NCBI GenBank assembly: GCA_948470475.1
Contig: OX419336.1
Span: 43,608,868 to 43,672,867 of the forward strand
Direction: 5' to 3'
Source: Galaxea fascicularis
Taxonomy: Eukaryota > Cnidaria > Anthozoa > Scleractinia > Euphylliidae
Length of the DNA stretch: 64,000 nt
Of this stretch, positions 48,801 through 57,372 are shown in pieces. How positions within the stretch are numbered: the stretch's first letter is position 1; each line of letters starts with the position of its first letter. Below the pieces are notes generated by a model, which worked only from the letters and a program-made list of their open reading frames with translations, did not search any database and was not told the origin of the DNA. The translations under genes and the position numbers were made by a program.

Positions 48801-51800
48801 GAAACAGCGCTGGAAAGTATGTCCAACTTTATCTTACCGGTTTCAAGCTCCTTGTTTCTTCAAGTTTTTCCTCGCCGCCATCTTCGGGGGAGTTGATCGC
48901 ATTGAACAGACTCTCGAGCTCTGCAAAAATCACGCGAGAGCAACGGATTTATGGAGAAAAAGCTGACTGCCACAGGCCAGTGAAGCTGCTTAACTCCAAC
49001 AAGCATATGGCTCTACCCCTTCGAACACTAAGTCTTTCTAAAGTCACATCAAATGCATTCACGTAATTTTGGACAATACATGCAATCTTAACACTAATGC
49101 ATATACCGTTTATGGGTGTGATTTTAATCAGTGGCTTTACCACTCTGACCGTCACTTTGCACTTTTCTATTTAAGAGAAATAATCCATCATTATCTGCGA
49201 AAACAAGGTGAAAGCGAAATCTATTATACTTCAAACAAAACGGTTTCAAATGTGGAAGAAATCCATGCTCTTTTTGGCTTAGAACAGCTCTTATATCATT
49301 CCTTATCAAATGCTACTGGAAGTTCAAAACTTCAACTGAAACAGTGGGCACTCGATACGTACCTTGTCTGTCAGCATCAGATATTTTCGAATCTCCTTTC
49401 CAGTCATCTCGGATTATGTATCCTAAGCAAACAATGAAAATTGCATAAATTAAGATGACCTACAAAGGGAGGCAGGGGGGAGGGGTGAGCAAACAGTGCT
49501 ACCTGGGGATAACATTGACCAAAGTAATTCTTGGTAATATCTCTGACATCAGGAGTAACTAAGTGCGATAATCATCCATAGAAAGTAATAAAATTATTGG
49601 TCTCAACCTTTTCCGCTCAACCTTTTTCAAATGAGGAGAACCTAAAAATGTGGAAGACATGAGTCCAATTCTATCTTAAAAACGTGAACGCCTGCGGACC
49701 AGCACAGGCACTGCAGAACCCATCAGAAAAGCCACAACACAAATGATTCGTTGTAAGATAGAGTGGTTTTCAATAAGTGTCGATGAAACCAAAACAAAGC
49801 AACTGATCTGACCAATCGCGAGATATGCAGACAGTTCAGTTAACAGGGCCAGGTTGTTCGAAAGCCGATTAACGCCAGTCCAAGATTAAAAATTAACCAA
49901 AGAGTTTTCTCTATCCCCAAGCATTGCTCGATGCTAATACTTTCAAAATTTCAGATTAGAGCAAGTCGACCTTGAAAAACAACAAAGCAGCAAAGAAAAT
50001 TAAATTTGACCGAAAGTTAAAAAAAACACTGAAACTAAAGTTTACGCTTATCCTGAATTAGGTTAATTGGCTTTCAACCAACCGATCCCGGAATTTGAAG
50101 CAATTACATGTTACCGGCGCCAAGCAAGGGAAAATGCGCTCATGCAACTTGCGATTGGTACTTCTTAAAAAGTGGCTTCTGAGAGAGTGGCGCCAATTTT
50201 GTTAACCAAACACAGAGCAAAGTGAAAAACCAAAGCAAACACGAAATATTTTCCACGCTTAATATATCAGTGTTGTACCTGTGTTATCAGCTCCCTCGTC
50301 AAATGACCTCTTCTTTTCTGAAAAACAAATTGGGGAATGTCATGATCAAAAATTTTTCAAACAACTCAAGCTTGACAGCAATTTCAAACTTTGGGTATTT
50401 GTACCTTTTTTCCTGTCGGAAGTTCGTGTGAGTAGAGCTTGAAAGAAAGCATCTGCAAAAGAATAACACCAGCTTTCTTTAACCTCCTTAAGTTACTTAT
50501 CATGCGGACTACAATGAATGAAAATTCTGGTGATTTTTGCCTAAATGAAATAATTGTTTTGGCAGAAATTAAACAGTTATAGCGGATCCCATATGGTCTA
50601 GCGGTTAGGATTCCTAAATAATAATAACAATAATAATAATAATAATTTTATTGCTTCTATAGCGCACGATACATGAGAAGATGCTCTCGTGCGCTTTACA
50701 ATGACAAAAACTATCATTCTACTATTTACAATCAAATCAGTTACATGAAAAATGGAAAAATCTAAAGCTAATTAATATTCCAACTATAAAATTGCATAAT
50801 ATATTTACTATAAAATTCATGATCAGATGTTCTGTAGATTATAAGCTTTCCGAAATAAATGAGTCTTGAGGGCTTTCTTGAATGTTTGTACATTTTGAGA
50901 ATAGCGAACTGCACGTGGTAATTTGTTCCATAAAGCTGGTGCAGCCGCTACAAAGCTACGATCACCTAATGTCTTTAGAGTTTTTACTCGAGGAGGCTGA
51001 AGAAGAAGCTCATTAGTAGATCTAAGATTGTATGTACACTGAGTCCTTAGGGTGATCAATTCAGTTAAATACGCTGGTGCAAGACCTTGGATTGCCTTAA
51101 AAGTAATGAGCAGTATCTTAAACTGAATACGAAATTTAATGGGTAACAAATGTAACATTTTAAGGGAGGGGGAAATGTGATCGAAACGCCCTACGTTACA
51201 AATAAGTCTTGCTGCTGAATTTTGTACCCGTTGGAGTTTGTAAAGTTCAGTGGCTGGTAGACCGTATAGTATACTGTTACAATAGTCCAAGCGACTCGTG
51301 ACAAAGGCATTGACCAGGATCTGCGTGGTTTCAGGACTGAGGAATTTCCTAATTCTTCTTATGTTATACAAGTGAAAAAAGGCAGATTTGCATAGGCTGG
51401 TTTTCACCTAGGCGGCCCGGGTTCAACTCCCAGTATGGGAATTATTTGGTTCTCTTTTTATCGTTATACGTTAATACTTTATTTTGATAATATCTACATG
51501 TTGAGCCTATCTACAAGCTGCAAATTCTTTTTCTGGGTAACAACTCCGAGTGACCCTGATCCACTATGTATCGCTTCAAAACCCAGTAAGACTGTACCAT
51601 TTTTATTTATTGTCCAAAGCTAAGGACTCAGTAATGCCTTTATTAAAATGGCTGAAATGTCTGTCCTGGGAACACTTGTTGGCGAGAAAGATCAACGCTC
51701 TTTATCAGAAATCACAAAAAGTGCTCGCGTTGGCTTCAATACTAGGTGTTTCAAGAAGCGATGTTTCTCGCACTTTCACTGAATTGTCAAGCGGCGGCTA

Positions 51801-54800
51801 AAAATATCACGATACAGCTTTGCCGCATTTCTAGTTTATGCAACGACTGCATAAGACTTTTTTAGCTTTGATATGCATCCTAAGAGGTGTCCACTCACTA
51901 ATTTTACCTGTTGTGGGCCGAATTACCTCTGTGTGTCGTGGGTCTAAGGGTGTCTCTTAACACCAGTGCAAATCAGGTGAAATGTGATTCGAGGAAGATG
52001 TGAACAGGTTGGGTCTACTTTAACTTTTGGCTTCCTGGTTTTCACTACAGACGGCCCGGATTTGACTCCCTTTTTACGAATTAAGGGTCTTCCAATCATT
52101 TTCTTAGTTCTGCAATCATGGACAATATTCTTGGGACAAATGTGCACTTGTGGTTCTGACACGCGAAACAAAGAGTCGCGCAGCGCGAGATTCAACCTAC
52201 ATATGCCCAGCCTCTCCTCCTTCCCTCCAACTACAATGTTGAAAACATGTACCTGCAATTTTTCTGACTTTCAACATTGTATTGGGTGGGAGAGGGGACA
52301 ACTGTAACGGAATTTTGAGATATAGAAGTGTTTTTTGGAAGTAATGCTCAAAATTACGAGTTTTGCATGACTTGCTAGTTCACTCCTCTCTCTTGGTTTC
52401 ATTAATTATACTCATTCAAGAATTAAACTCACCTTCCTCCGCAGCTCTTTTAGCTCTTTTGTTGATCGCTGAAAATAAACCAACAAACCACTGTTATGTC
52501 ACTCAACAGACCATACGAATAGTGAGTGGATGACAAGTTTGGAAGAGCTTTTGTAGTGCAGTGGGTTTGAAATGAGTGGTGTCGATATCGCGATTCAAGA
52601 CGGGTGGAAACGAAAGAAAGGTGCAATCCGTACCTGAAAGCCTGACAAAGGAATTGAGTGGCTAAACTCTCTCAAAACTACACATTTACAAAATGCATTA
52701 CTTGCCCATGAACCGTTCACAGCCTACCTTCTGTGGATCGTTTCTTCGCCTTGAGATGTTTTTCTCGAGGCTCCTCATCGTCCTCTACATCTCCTCGAGC
52801 AACTCGGATTAGTTCTTTATCGGACTCATCCTCTATCTTTACATGCTTGTCCTCTGAAACCAGAAATAAATATTTAATATGTAGATCTTAATAACCTAAC
52901 GTTAGAACCGTAGAGCTTCCATTTTTACAAAAACACAGCACGTCAAGCAAAAACAAAGTCCTATTCTGACAATAAACATGAAGCAGATCGAATCGAAGTT
53001 AACACTCACTCCAAAACATTAAAACCACTTTCTTCCTGGAATCTGAAACATTTCTCAAGGCTCAAGCCGAACTCGAACAGGCTGATCAATAGCAAGAAGG
53101 TAGGCATGATAAAATTCGAGCTAGGCTTACGTATACCCGTTTAACAGAATTGCCTGGATTTGCTGAATTGGACATTTGCAGAATGTCACTAAATACATCT
53201 TAGTTAATTTGGTAAACAGTTCTATTAAACACCCACATCCATATATGGGGCTACAGCACCAGGCATGCACATTGTTTTTGGTCAAAATACTGCACAACAA
53301 AAGTCGATCATTTTATTTTTTTTCATTAATCAAGCTACCGGCGCGAAGAACCAAGTTTTCTAATTCACTTAATTCCGAGATCATTAGCTCCTCTTTCTTT
53401 AATTTCTGAAATTGTACTCTGATTATTATTTTTTGGCCTTTTTCTCAATCTACTTTTCTCCCCAATTTGTATTTTCTCTGTTTCTTATTCATCTTGGGAG
53501 TAAACCTAAGTTTTAAAAGTCCCGTCGTGTCAGGGGTCCTCGCCGTTGCATCAATTCTTGGAAAGATTTTGTGATTTATGTATTCGTAACTGAAGCAAAA
53601 CAGTTGAAAAAACAATAAACGAAGAAAGAAATAAGACGACTTTGTTATCCATGCTAATTAAGGGGACAAGCCATCCTTGTCACATTAGAAGTTTGGCCAA
53701 ACATGGAGCTCAGCTGAATCAAAAAAGCGGGTGTCAGCCTAGGGTAACCTCGCTGTCTGAGCTGAGTATCTCTGATAAAATCCTTCCAGAAGATTATTTC
53801 TTCAATTCTGCATTCCCTTAACTCCAAATTCGGTAAAGCCTTTTTAAGAGCGAGATTTGTTAATCATGGTATGAATTTTTTTCCGAACATGATACGTCTG
53901 ATCGCTAAAAACACGGGTTACACTTTCCGCTTACTTTCAGTCGTTGAACTTGACAAACTAAGTTTACAAATCATAACGATTAATAAATGTTAAGGCAAGT
54001 TAAAAGCCATGGTTTCACTCAAACTGCGGTTTGCATTTTATCTAAAAATAAACTAGCCAAGAGCAACTATTGATAAGGTGGGGTCAGATTGATTTGCGAT
54101 ATCACCTTGCACACAGCAAACGAAGCTTCGACATTATTGTAAAGTATAATATTCACATGTTTTACGTTTCGTGGGCGACCGATAATGATTATATCAAAAA
54201 AGGCATCAACCGTGTAAAGCAAGTCAATAGTTTGATTATATGCTAACTTTGCTTGAATGATCTCACATCTGCAACCTAAATTAGACCACGAGACGAGAGA
54301 AACATGTACAGTTGCTCTGCTAAATGGTTTTTTCTTTGACTTTATGAAATTATAAAAGTCGTGATCAAGTTATTAAAAGCTGAGTGGTCATTTATATTGA
54401 TTTTCAGGATTTCAACCCGACATCTCACGGTAATCATATCAGAGAAGAACACCAAGTCAACAGTATGTTGAATTAGTTAAACGGGGTGTTGGCCAGTTTT
54501 AAAATATATCAAATTGGTTGTCACGCATATTGCAGGCGTATTGATTAACTGGAACAAAGAAAACCTAGTTCACAAAGCTAGATGAATTTGAGTAATAGAA
54601 GTTTCGGGTTTACAGGCCGGAAAAATATGACTGGTGGTAGCCAGCCTGAAGTGTCAACATTACTAGGAACACAAAGTTATGAAGCATATCGTAACAGCGC
54701 AACACACTTCGAGCTGAAACTTTATGCTTAAGAATAAACATGGTTTGGAGGATTTTGCTACTTAACGAAGTCTCTGATTACATGTTAGATGACAAAGTCA

Positions 54801-54969
54801 CCAAGATTTGCCAAGGAACACTTACTGCGGAAAATGTAGGGAGATATGCTCAGTATTAAAATGTTAGAGGACCAAAGTGTTTCTTAATTACAGTTAACTT
54901 ACTTTTAGACGGCCGTGAATACCCCACTGCGCACAGACCAAGGATCACAGCAATTACAAAGATCCTCAT
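35294..54969 (-). CDS. Secreted multidomain SEA-WSC protein with acidic and dibasic segments
   Basis: Complete 25-exon model, 1194 residues, every junction in phase. Exons: 54903-54969, 52728-52853, 52433-52468, 48838-48920, 47986-48036, 47807-47879, 47462-47527, 46566-47041, 44770-45079, 43867-43979, 43632-43690, 42936-43078, 42498-42617, 41790-42056, 41007-41102, 39913-39939, 39760-39780, 39445-39465, 38750-38830, 37952-38122, 37101-37619, 36753-36862, 36298-36355, 35789-35980, 35294-35592. Order of parts: signal peptide (MRIFVIAVILGLCAVGYS), charged linker with KR pairs, Gln tract (about 146-167), Tyr/Pro/Gln and twin CX3C region (168-326), Pro/Gln repeats (327-429), SEA (about 430-534), WSC (575-663), acidic and dibasic segments (664-1012), helical C-terminus (1013-1194). 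No transmembrane segment after the signal. EVSKRNDIP matches the motif of the gene at 717-7234. A matrix or biomineralisation role is inference. Missed extra microexons are possible. Confidence 0.82.
36416..36555. mobile_element. Foldback element in an intron of the SEA-WSC gene
   Basis: About 50-base arms around TGTGGTTCAATTTTATCCTT and the reverse complement AAGGATAAAATTGAACCACA, with a short loop. The intron sequence would fold into a strong hairpin. Confidence 0.8.
37101..37619 (-). CDS. Large acidic exon of the SEA-WSC gene with KREVSEP and KRNDIP sites
   Basis: 173-residue phase-1 exon. The N-terminal part is basic/acidic with RKKREVSEPWDENFDG and EEVSKRNDIPARQG. The C-terminal part is Ser/Glu/Asp/Gly-rich (ESGDSQEENESGD, DDSDESDESGASSS). 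The SGD/ESG composition and the KRNDIP site are shared with the gene at 717-7234 and are the best evidence that the two genes are related. Confidence 0.85.
38230..38485. repeat. Interspersed repeat R1 (copy 2)
   Basis: Same orientation and same block order as 18645-18895 (ATTTCCATCCTTGCCATCCG, GTCTCAGTGCAG, ACTGCTTCAT). In an intron of the SEA-WSC gene. Confidence 0.65.
39075..39270 (-). mobile_element. tRNA-derived SINE, family S3 (copy 2)
   Basis: On the minus strand a head runs GGGGCGGTGTAATGGTGAGA, then a B box GGGTTTCACTCCC. The body is GTTGGTTCTCTACTCTGCTC and a GTTTTTCTCC / CCAACACTTCC end. Such elements are common in cnidarian genomes. Confidence 0.7.
39445..39939 (-). CDS. Three tandem microexons of the SEA-WSC gene
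   Basis: Exons of 27, 21 and 21 bases (39913-39939, 39760-39780, 39445-39465), all phase 1 at both ends, encode TEVANHLMK, AAEAALK and AAKKLLP. Exon 37952-38122 opens with the related AAEKLMD. Each has its own AG acceptor and GT donor. Repeated Ala-Ala-(Glu/Lys) starts suggest exon duplication. Confidence 0.6.
39941..41006 (-). other. Intron of the SEA-WSC gene, nothing recognised
   Basis: Overlapping open frames at 40438-40653 on both strands look fortuitous. Further microexons could hide here. Confidence 0.35.
41299..41500 (+). mobile_element. SINE family S2 (plus copy)
   Basis: tRNA-like head 41299-41370 (GGCTTCATAGCTCAATTGG to CCCCGTTCAAGTCC), then the family body: TTTTTTTCAGGCTTCTTTAC, a CTGCGACGATCATTCTTCAT block and ATATCCGCAGTTCACATATG. 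The anticodon loop reads CTGGAAT in a one-mismatch stem, so tRNA function is unlikely. Confidence 0.85.
41549..41690 (+). mobile_element. SINE family S2, second tandem copy with deleted B box
   Basis: Head 41549-41614 is identical in style to the copy 250 bases upstream. The B box and T-arm have lost about 10 bases (CGGGTTCCCGTTGAAG). The body ends near 41690, close to the donor of the WSC exon at 41790. Confidence 0.8.
41790..42056 (-). CDS. WSC-domain exon of the SEA-WSC gene
   Basis: One phase-1 exon encodes the whole domain. It runs YVGCFRDRK, EWCVGKCKLAGFSYAGLQYG, LCFCGNKYG, GECSSLCFGD and NCGAFWHNSVF. Eight cysteines match the WSC family (putative carbohydrate binding, found in yeast stress sensors, polycystin-1 and xylosyltransferase). 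An exon-shaped domain with symmetric phase fits exon shuffling. Confidence 0.9.
42498..42617 (-). CDS. Linker exon between SEA and WSC
   Basis: 40 residues from GLTHHHRSIVVTQKELDAVP to DEILSTESR, phase 1 at both ends. A short His triplet and charged composition; no domain recognised. Ends at CGCT|GTAAGT. Confidence 0.7.
42811..42885 (-). mobile_element. SINE family S2, truncated minus copy
   Basis: Carries the 3' half of the tRNA-like head (reverse complement of GGTCACGGGTTCGAATCCCG) and the start of the body, then breaks off at a GATGCGGATGCAGATGCG repeat. Confidence 0.65.
42936..43979 (-). CDS. SEA-domain exons of the SEA-WSC gene
   Basis: Three exons (43867-43979, 43632-43690, 42936-43078) with junction phases 1-0, 0-2 and 2-1 build one domain. 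It reads IRASLRFKQNWNGDYRRPSS, YKIFTAEVEKAIKDVYSLD, FKDVRVTSLR and MKVAVNFVLHF. SEA domains are extracellular and often self-cleave at G-S-x-x-x. I see no such GSVVV-type site, so autocleavage is not predicted. Confidence 0.75.
44310..44535. repeat. Possible MITE-like repeat
   Basis: Contains repeated CGTTTAC/GTAAACG blocks in both orientations (CCACACGTAAACGATC, AAACGCTTACGTTTACGC). Boundaries are unclear. Lies in the intron between the Pro/Gln exon and the SEA exons. Confidence 0.4.
44770..45079 (-). CDS. Pro/Gln-rich exon of the SEA-WSC gene
   Basis: 103 residues, phase 0 to 1. Pro-x-Gln and Pro-Gln pairs dominate (MPQAPQVPQTPQVP, APQAQPQAPVPAVVP). It ends in a two-cysteine segment (RDCKDYSEARCKVF). 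Compositionally it recalls Pro/Gln-rich matrix proteins, but composition alone does not show homology. Confidence 0.8.
45104..45330. mobile_element. Foldback element family F1 (copy 2)
   Basis: Left arm TATATCATAACTAAGTGAAA then GTCTGGGTGAGTGTAGTTC. The right arm has CACTCACTGGAACGACCG and CCACTTAGTTATGG. Same layout and orientation as 29408-29622. Confidence 0.65.
45331..46039 (-). other. Intron of the SEA-WSC gene, nothing recognised
   Basis: Between the F1 element and a LINE relic. No exon or repeat family recognised. Confidence 0.35.
46040..46500 (+). mobile_element. Degenerate LINE 3' end
   Basis: Frame pieces read NLQRIQNRAAHIIQSRVTTE, then out-of-frame LGW and NLE/KRNMHNS, all typical of the C-terminal region of CR1/L2-like reverse transcriptases. 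A non-coding tail follows (GGGCCCCTATTGATACCAGC, AAAAGATGACTTGAC). Many stops. In an intron, opposite to the host gene. Confidence 0.65.
46566..47041 (-). CDS. Cysteine-pair and Tyr/Pro/Gln-rich exon of the SEA-WSC gene
   Basis: 158 residues, phase 1 to 0. A twin CX3C unit (NCKRKCF, then TECKIICEPP, nine residues between the pairs) could form two disulphides. It is followed by GGYPQQAVYGQPQQYPYMGQ repeats, a second set of cysteines (CVPPNC, GCVGRSC) and a Lys/Gln/Asp-rich tail. No domain name recognised. Confidence 0.82.
48346..48665. mobile_element. Foldback element with long arms in an intron of the SEA-WSC gene
   Basis: Arms pair over about 130 bases. CATTCTCGTCCCCAGAGGC, CGGTCAGCACCAAGAATAAC and GAAATATGCGCAGTCTCAGTG on the left recur as reverse complements to the right. 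The loop contains a short GTCCGTGATTCACGGAC palindrome. No coding sequence. Confidence 0.85.
49440..50586 (-). other. Intron 3 of the SEA-WSC gene, left part, nothing recognised
   Basis: AT-rich intron sequence; a plus-strand open frame at 49069-49437 to its left lacks supporting features. Confidence 0.35.
50587..51441 (+). pseudogene. tRNA-Glu(UUC) gene split by a LINE insertion
   Basis: 5' part 50587-50615 (29 bases, TCCCATATGGTCTAGCGG start) and 3' part 51399-51441 (43 bases, GGTTTTCACCTAGGCGGC start, ...TATGGGAA end) join to a 72-base tRNA. The acceptor stem is seven perfect pairs (TCCCATA/TATGGGA) and the anticodon loop carries TTC. The break is in the 5' strand of the anticodon stem. 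CpG-decay-like changes in the T-arm (TTCAACT, CCCAG) and one in the anticodon stem show age after disruption. Confidence 0.88.
50616..51398 (-). mobile_element. 5'-truncated CR1/L2-type LINE inside the tRNA-Glu gene
   Basis: One open minus frame of about 190 codons is the C-terminal reverse-transcriptase region. Landmarks are SLCKSAFFHLYNIRRIRKFL, RLDYCNSILYGLP, LQRVQNSAARLICN, FKILLITFKAIQGLAPAYL, ALWNKLPRAVR and FKKALKTHLFRKAY. Its 3' tail is an ATT/AAT microsatellite (50616-50655) next to the 5' tRNA half. The 5' end is truncated, and at most a 2-base duplication (CT) is visible, which fits this LINE class. The intact frame indicates a younger copy than the one at 14150-16165. Confidence 0.88.
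51442..52432 (-). other. Intron 3 of the SEA-WSC gene, right part, nothing recognised
   Basis: Complementary open frames at 51944-52307 on both strands have no protein-like signature. Confidence 0.35.
52433..52853 (-). CDS. Charged dibasic exons 2-3 of the SEA-WSC gene
   Basis: Exon 52728-52853 encodes KDKHVKIEDESDKELIRVAR, then GDVEDDEEPREKHLKAKKRSTE. Exon 52433-52468 encodes AINKRAKRAAEE. Both are phase 1 at both ends, alternating acidic and dibasic stretches right after the signal peptide, as in a propeptide. Confidence 0.75.
52854..54902 (-). other. Intron 1 of the SEA-WSC gene, nothing recognised
   Basis: About 2 kb of AT-rich sequence between the signal-peptide exon and exon 2. No repeat or exon recognised. 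Confidence 0.4.
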
Positions 54970-55079
54970 AATAGTCTGGGGAAAAATTTCTCCCAAATTT
55001 CCCTGGCTCTACATTCAAGTTTCGGACATGAAAATTTCCGTCTCTTCCAGATACCAGCGATATCACACTCTACGCTCCG

Positions 55080-55084
55080 ATTGG
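55080..55084 (-). promoter_or_regulatory. CCAAT box upstream of the SEA-WSC gene
   Basis: CCAAT on the minus strand (context GAACCAATCGG), about 110 bases above the ATG at 54969. A position typical of NF-Y sites; no TATA box is obvious. Confidence 0.3.
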
Positions 55085-55149
55085 TTCACTAGAAAGTAAA
55101 ATAAACATGATATTCAATATTCATGGCACCACCCCGTCCTTTAGCAGGT

Positions 55150-57372
55150 ACGGCACTGGGATTGGTCAATTTGCATTAGGTAATGATCGCAGCGCGCGAA
55201 AATGACGTTACACATCAGTCATTTGGCGGATTTTGTCGCAGCTCCCGGTTCACCATACCAGAGATCAATCGATTTTTTGTGATAAAGAAGTTACTTGGAA
55301 ATGAAAAGATTCCTAACAAAGCGGACGTGATATTAGAAAAAACAATCTGCTCTTGGAAACTGCAAGGAAATTTCCTCTTGTTAGTGTAAGTGAACTTGAC
55401 TCACTGCCCGAAGTTCGATTACTGCTGGGTGGGATTTGACTCAGAGCTAATTAACCCGGCACGCTTCTGTTGTCTTAGGATGGCCTGGTGAACAAACAGA
55501 AATCGACCTTGAAGCCATGTTATAAACAACGGTCATGGTATCTTAATGGCAACTAAAGATCTATGATTTAAAATAGAATACGACAAAAGCAACTTAACGA
55601 TGAGGACTGAAGTCGGGTCCACGCATCATCGCTTAACGAAACAATTGTTGATAACAAAGAAACTTTAAGTACACACGCTAACTGTGTGCGAGGTATGAAG
55701 GATGTACTTCATTAGAAGTTTGCTTTAATGCTGGAAATTAAGCGATAAAAAAATCCATCGTAGATGGCTGCGCACATGCATGACCTGTTCTGTTTACAGG
55801 AAGAGTAGCTGACTTACAGTTGATCACTGTAAATGATTAGAGCAACGGCTTCATAGGGACGCAAGTTCTGGAAATTAGGGATCTGTAGGAAGGACTTTTT
55901 AAAGTTGCCGATAACAGAAATTTGGATCCGTAAGAACCAATCGTTTGTGAGTGGAGGTCTTTACAAAACTTACAGGACTGTCTCCTGTTTTGTGTGGTCT
56001 CGGACAGTTCCTCTGTCCGCACCTCAGTGTTTCCCTGAAAGGTAGAGCCATTGTAGTCGCCATAACACACTGGAGGTCTCTTGATTTGATCACTGCATGC
56101 GCAATATCCTGAGACATACGCAAGTACTTTGTTGAGAAAAAAAGGTAGCTTTTCCAGCTTCACTATCACTGTATTGAACTATAACACACTTATCTTGCGA
56201 CTACCTTATTATAGGAAATTAACAATACACGTTGACAACGCGAAGAAAATTTACGTTACACTAAATTCACGCGAATTTTTCAAAAGTTAGGTTTACACGC
56301 ATTAGATAAACGTGAATTTATCGATAAGCATATTGCTTTATTTACTGCGATTTTCATAATTCTGCGTTTTGGCTTCCGTGAATAAAACCTTCCAAGACAA
56401 GTCCACGGATGTGTCTTTTTAGACGAAAATTTGGTTTTGAAGCCTAGATAGACCATATCAATTCAAAAGATCTTTCAAAGCCTCTGTGAAATCACCAAGA
56501 GCTGCTCACTCGTTTGATTGACGGAAACCAAACCTCAGTTTGTTGCAGGTAGTGACTGTGAAGAGCCAGTAGGGGAGTCATGAACTCATAAGGTTTTGGA
56601 ATGAAATAAAGGTGTTTTAAAATAACAATGTTGTAAAATAGCATGCATTAAATTTACGTCCACATTAATTAAGATACATCGAATTTTGTAAAATCGCGTT
56701 AATAAAGTGCATCAATATAATTATTAATTTTACTATTCTATTTATGAACCCCAGTGTAAACTACTGAATTATCAGTAATTGTGTTGTCCAGTAAAGTTAT
56801 TATTATCATTTCACAGAATAATTGTTGATTGTGCATTATTGGATACGATATCTCTGACATGTTTCGCAGTGATCAGTAAGGTAACTGATGGGTTCAGTAT
56901 ACTACTTTATTTATTTATACATGGCAAAATCTTCAGTATTACATTTTAAAAAAATAACACTGTTTTACAAGATTGCCGTGTAGGAGCCCGACTGAGAATT
57001 TTAGTGAAGTTGGCCAATTTCCCTTTTAAAACATCCAAGAGAGTCTAATACATAGTAGCGCCCCGCTGCAGCCCAAGGCACACTTGCAAAAGTTCGCGCG
57101 TCGCTTTGGTAAAGTCGAGTTTGATCTCGGAATCTCTTAAATCAGACGGTGTACTGCAGGTATGTCGGCGAAAGCCCTTTAATTATCTTAAACATAAGCA
57201 TCACCTAAGTTTTTTTCGGCGTGTGGAGAGATTGTCCCAATGAAGCTTATTTAAGATGAAACTGGCGCTTGTGTCGTAATTGGTCCTTCAAACCAATCAA
57301 AAAACAAAACAAAACAAGACAAAACACAATCAAACCACAAACAAACTAATAAACCGTCGCTGAGTATTATTA
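55150..57372. other. Intergenic, no confident gene
   Basis: A minus open frame at 55837-56169 has five Cys near VSGYCACSDQIKRPPVCYG but no start or splice support that I trust. The rest is AT-rich; a CAAAACAAAACAAGAC run lies near 57300. Confidence 0.4.

Noticed and set aside
49069..49437. Plus open frame of 122 codons
   Set aside because: Lies in a minus-gene intron, lacks recognisable motifs, and composition matches surrounding AT-rich intron.
55837..56169. Minus open frame with five Cys as a secreted exon
   Set aside because: No signal peptide, no clear splice sites and two other frames open across the same core; could not be tied to a gene.
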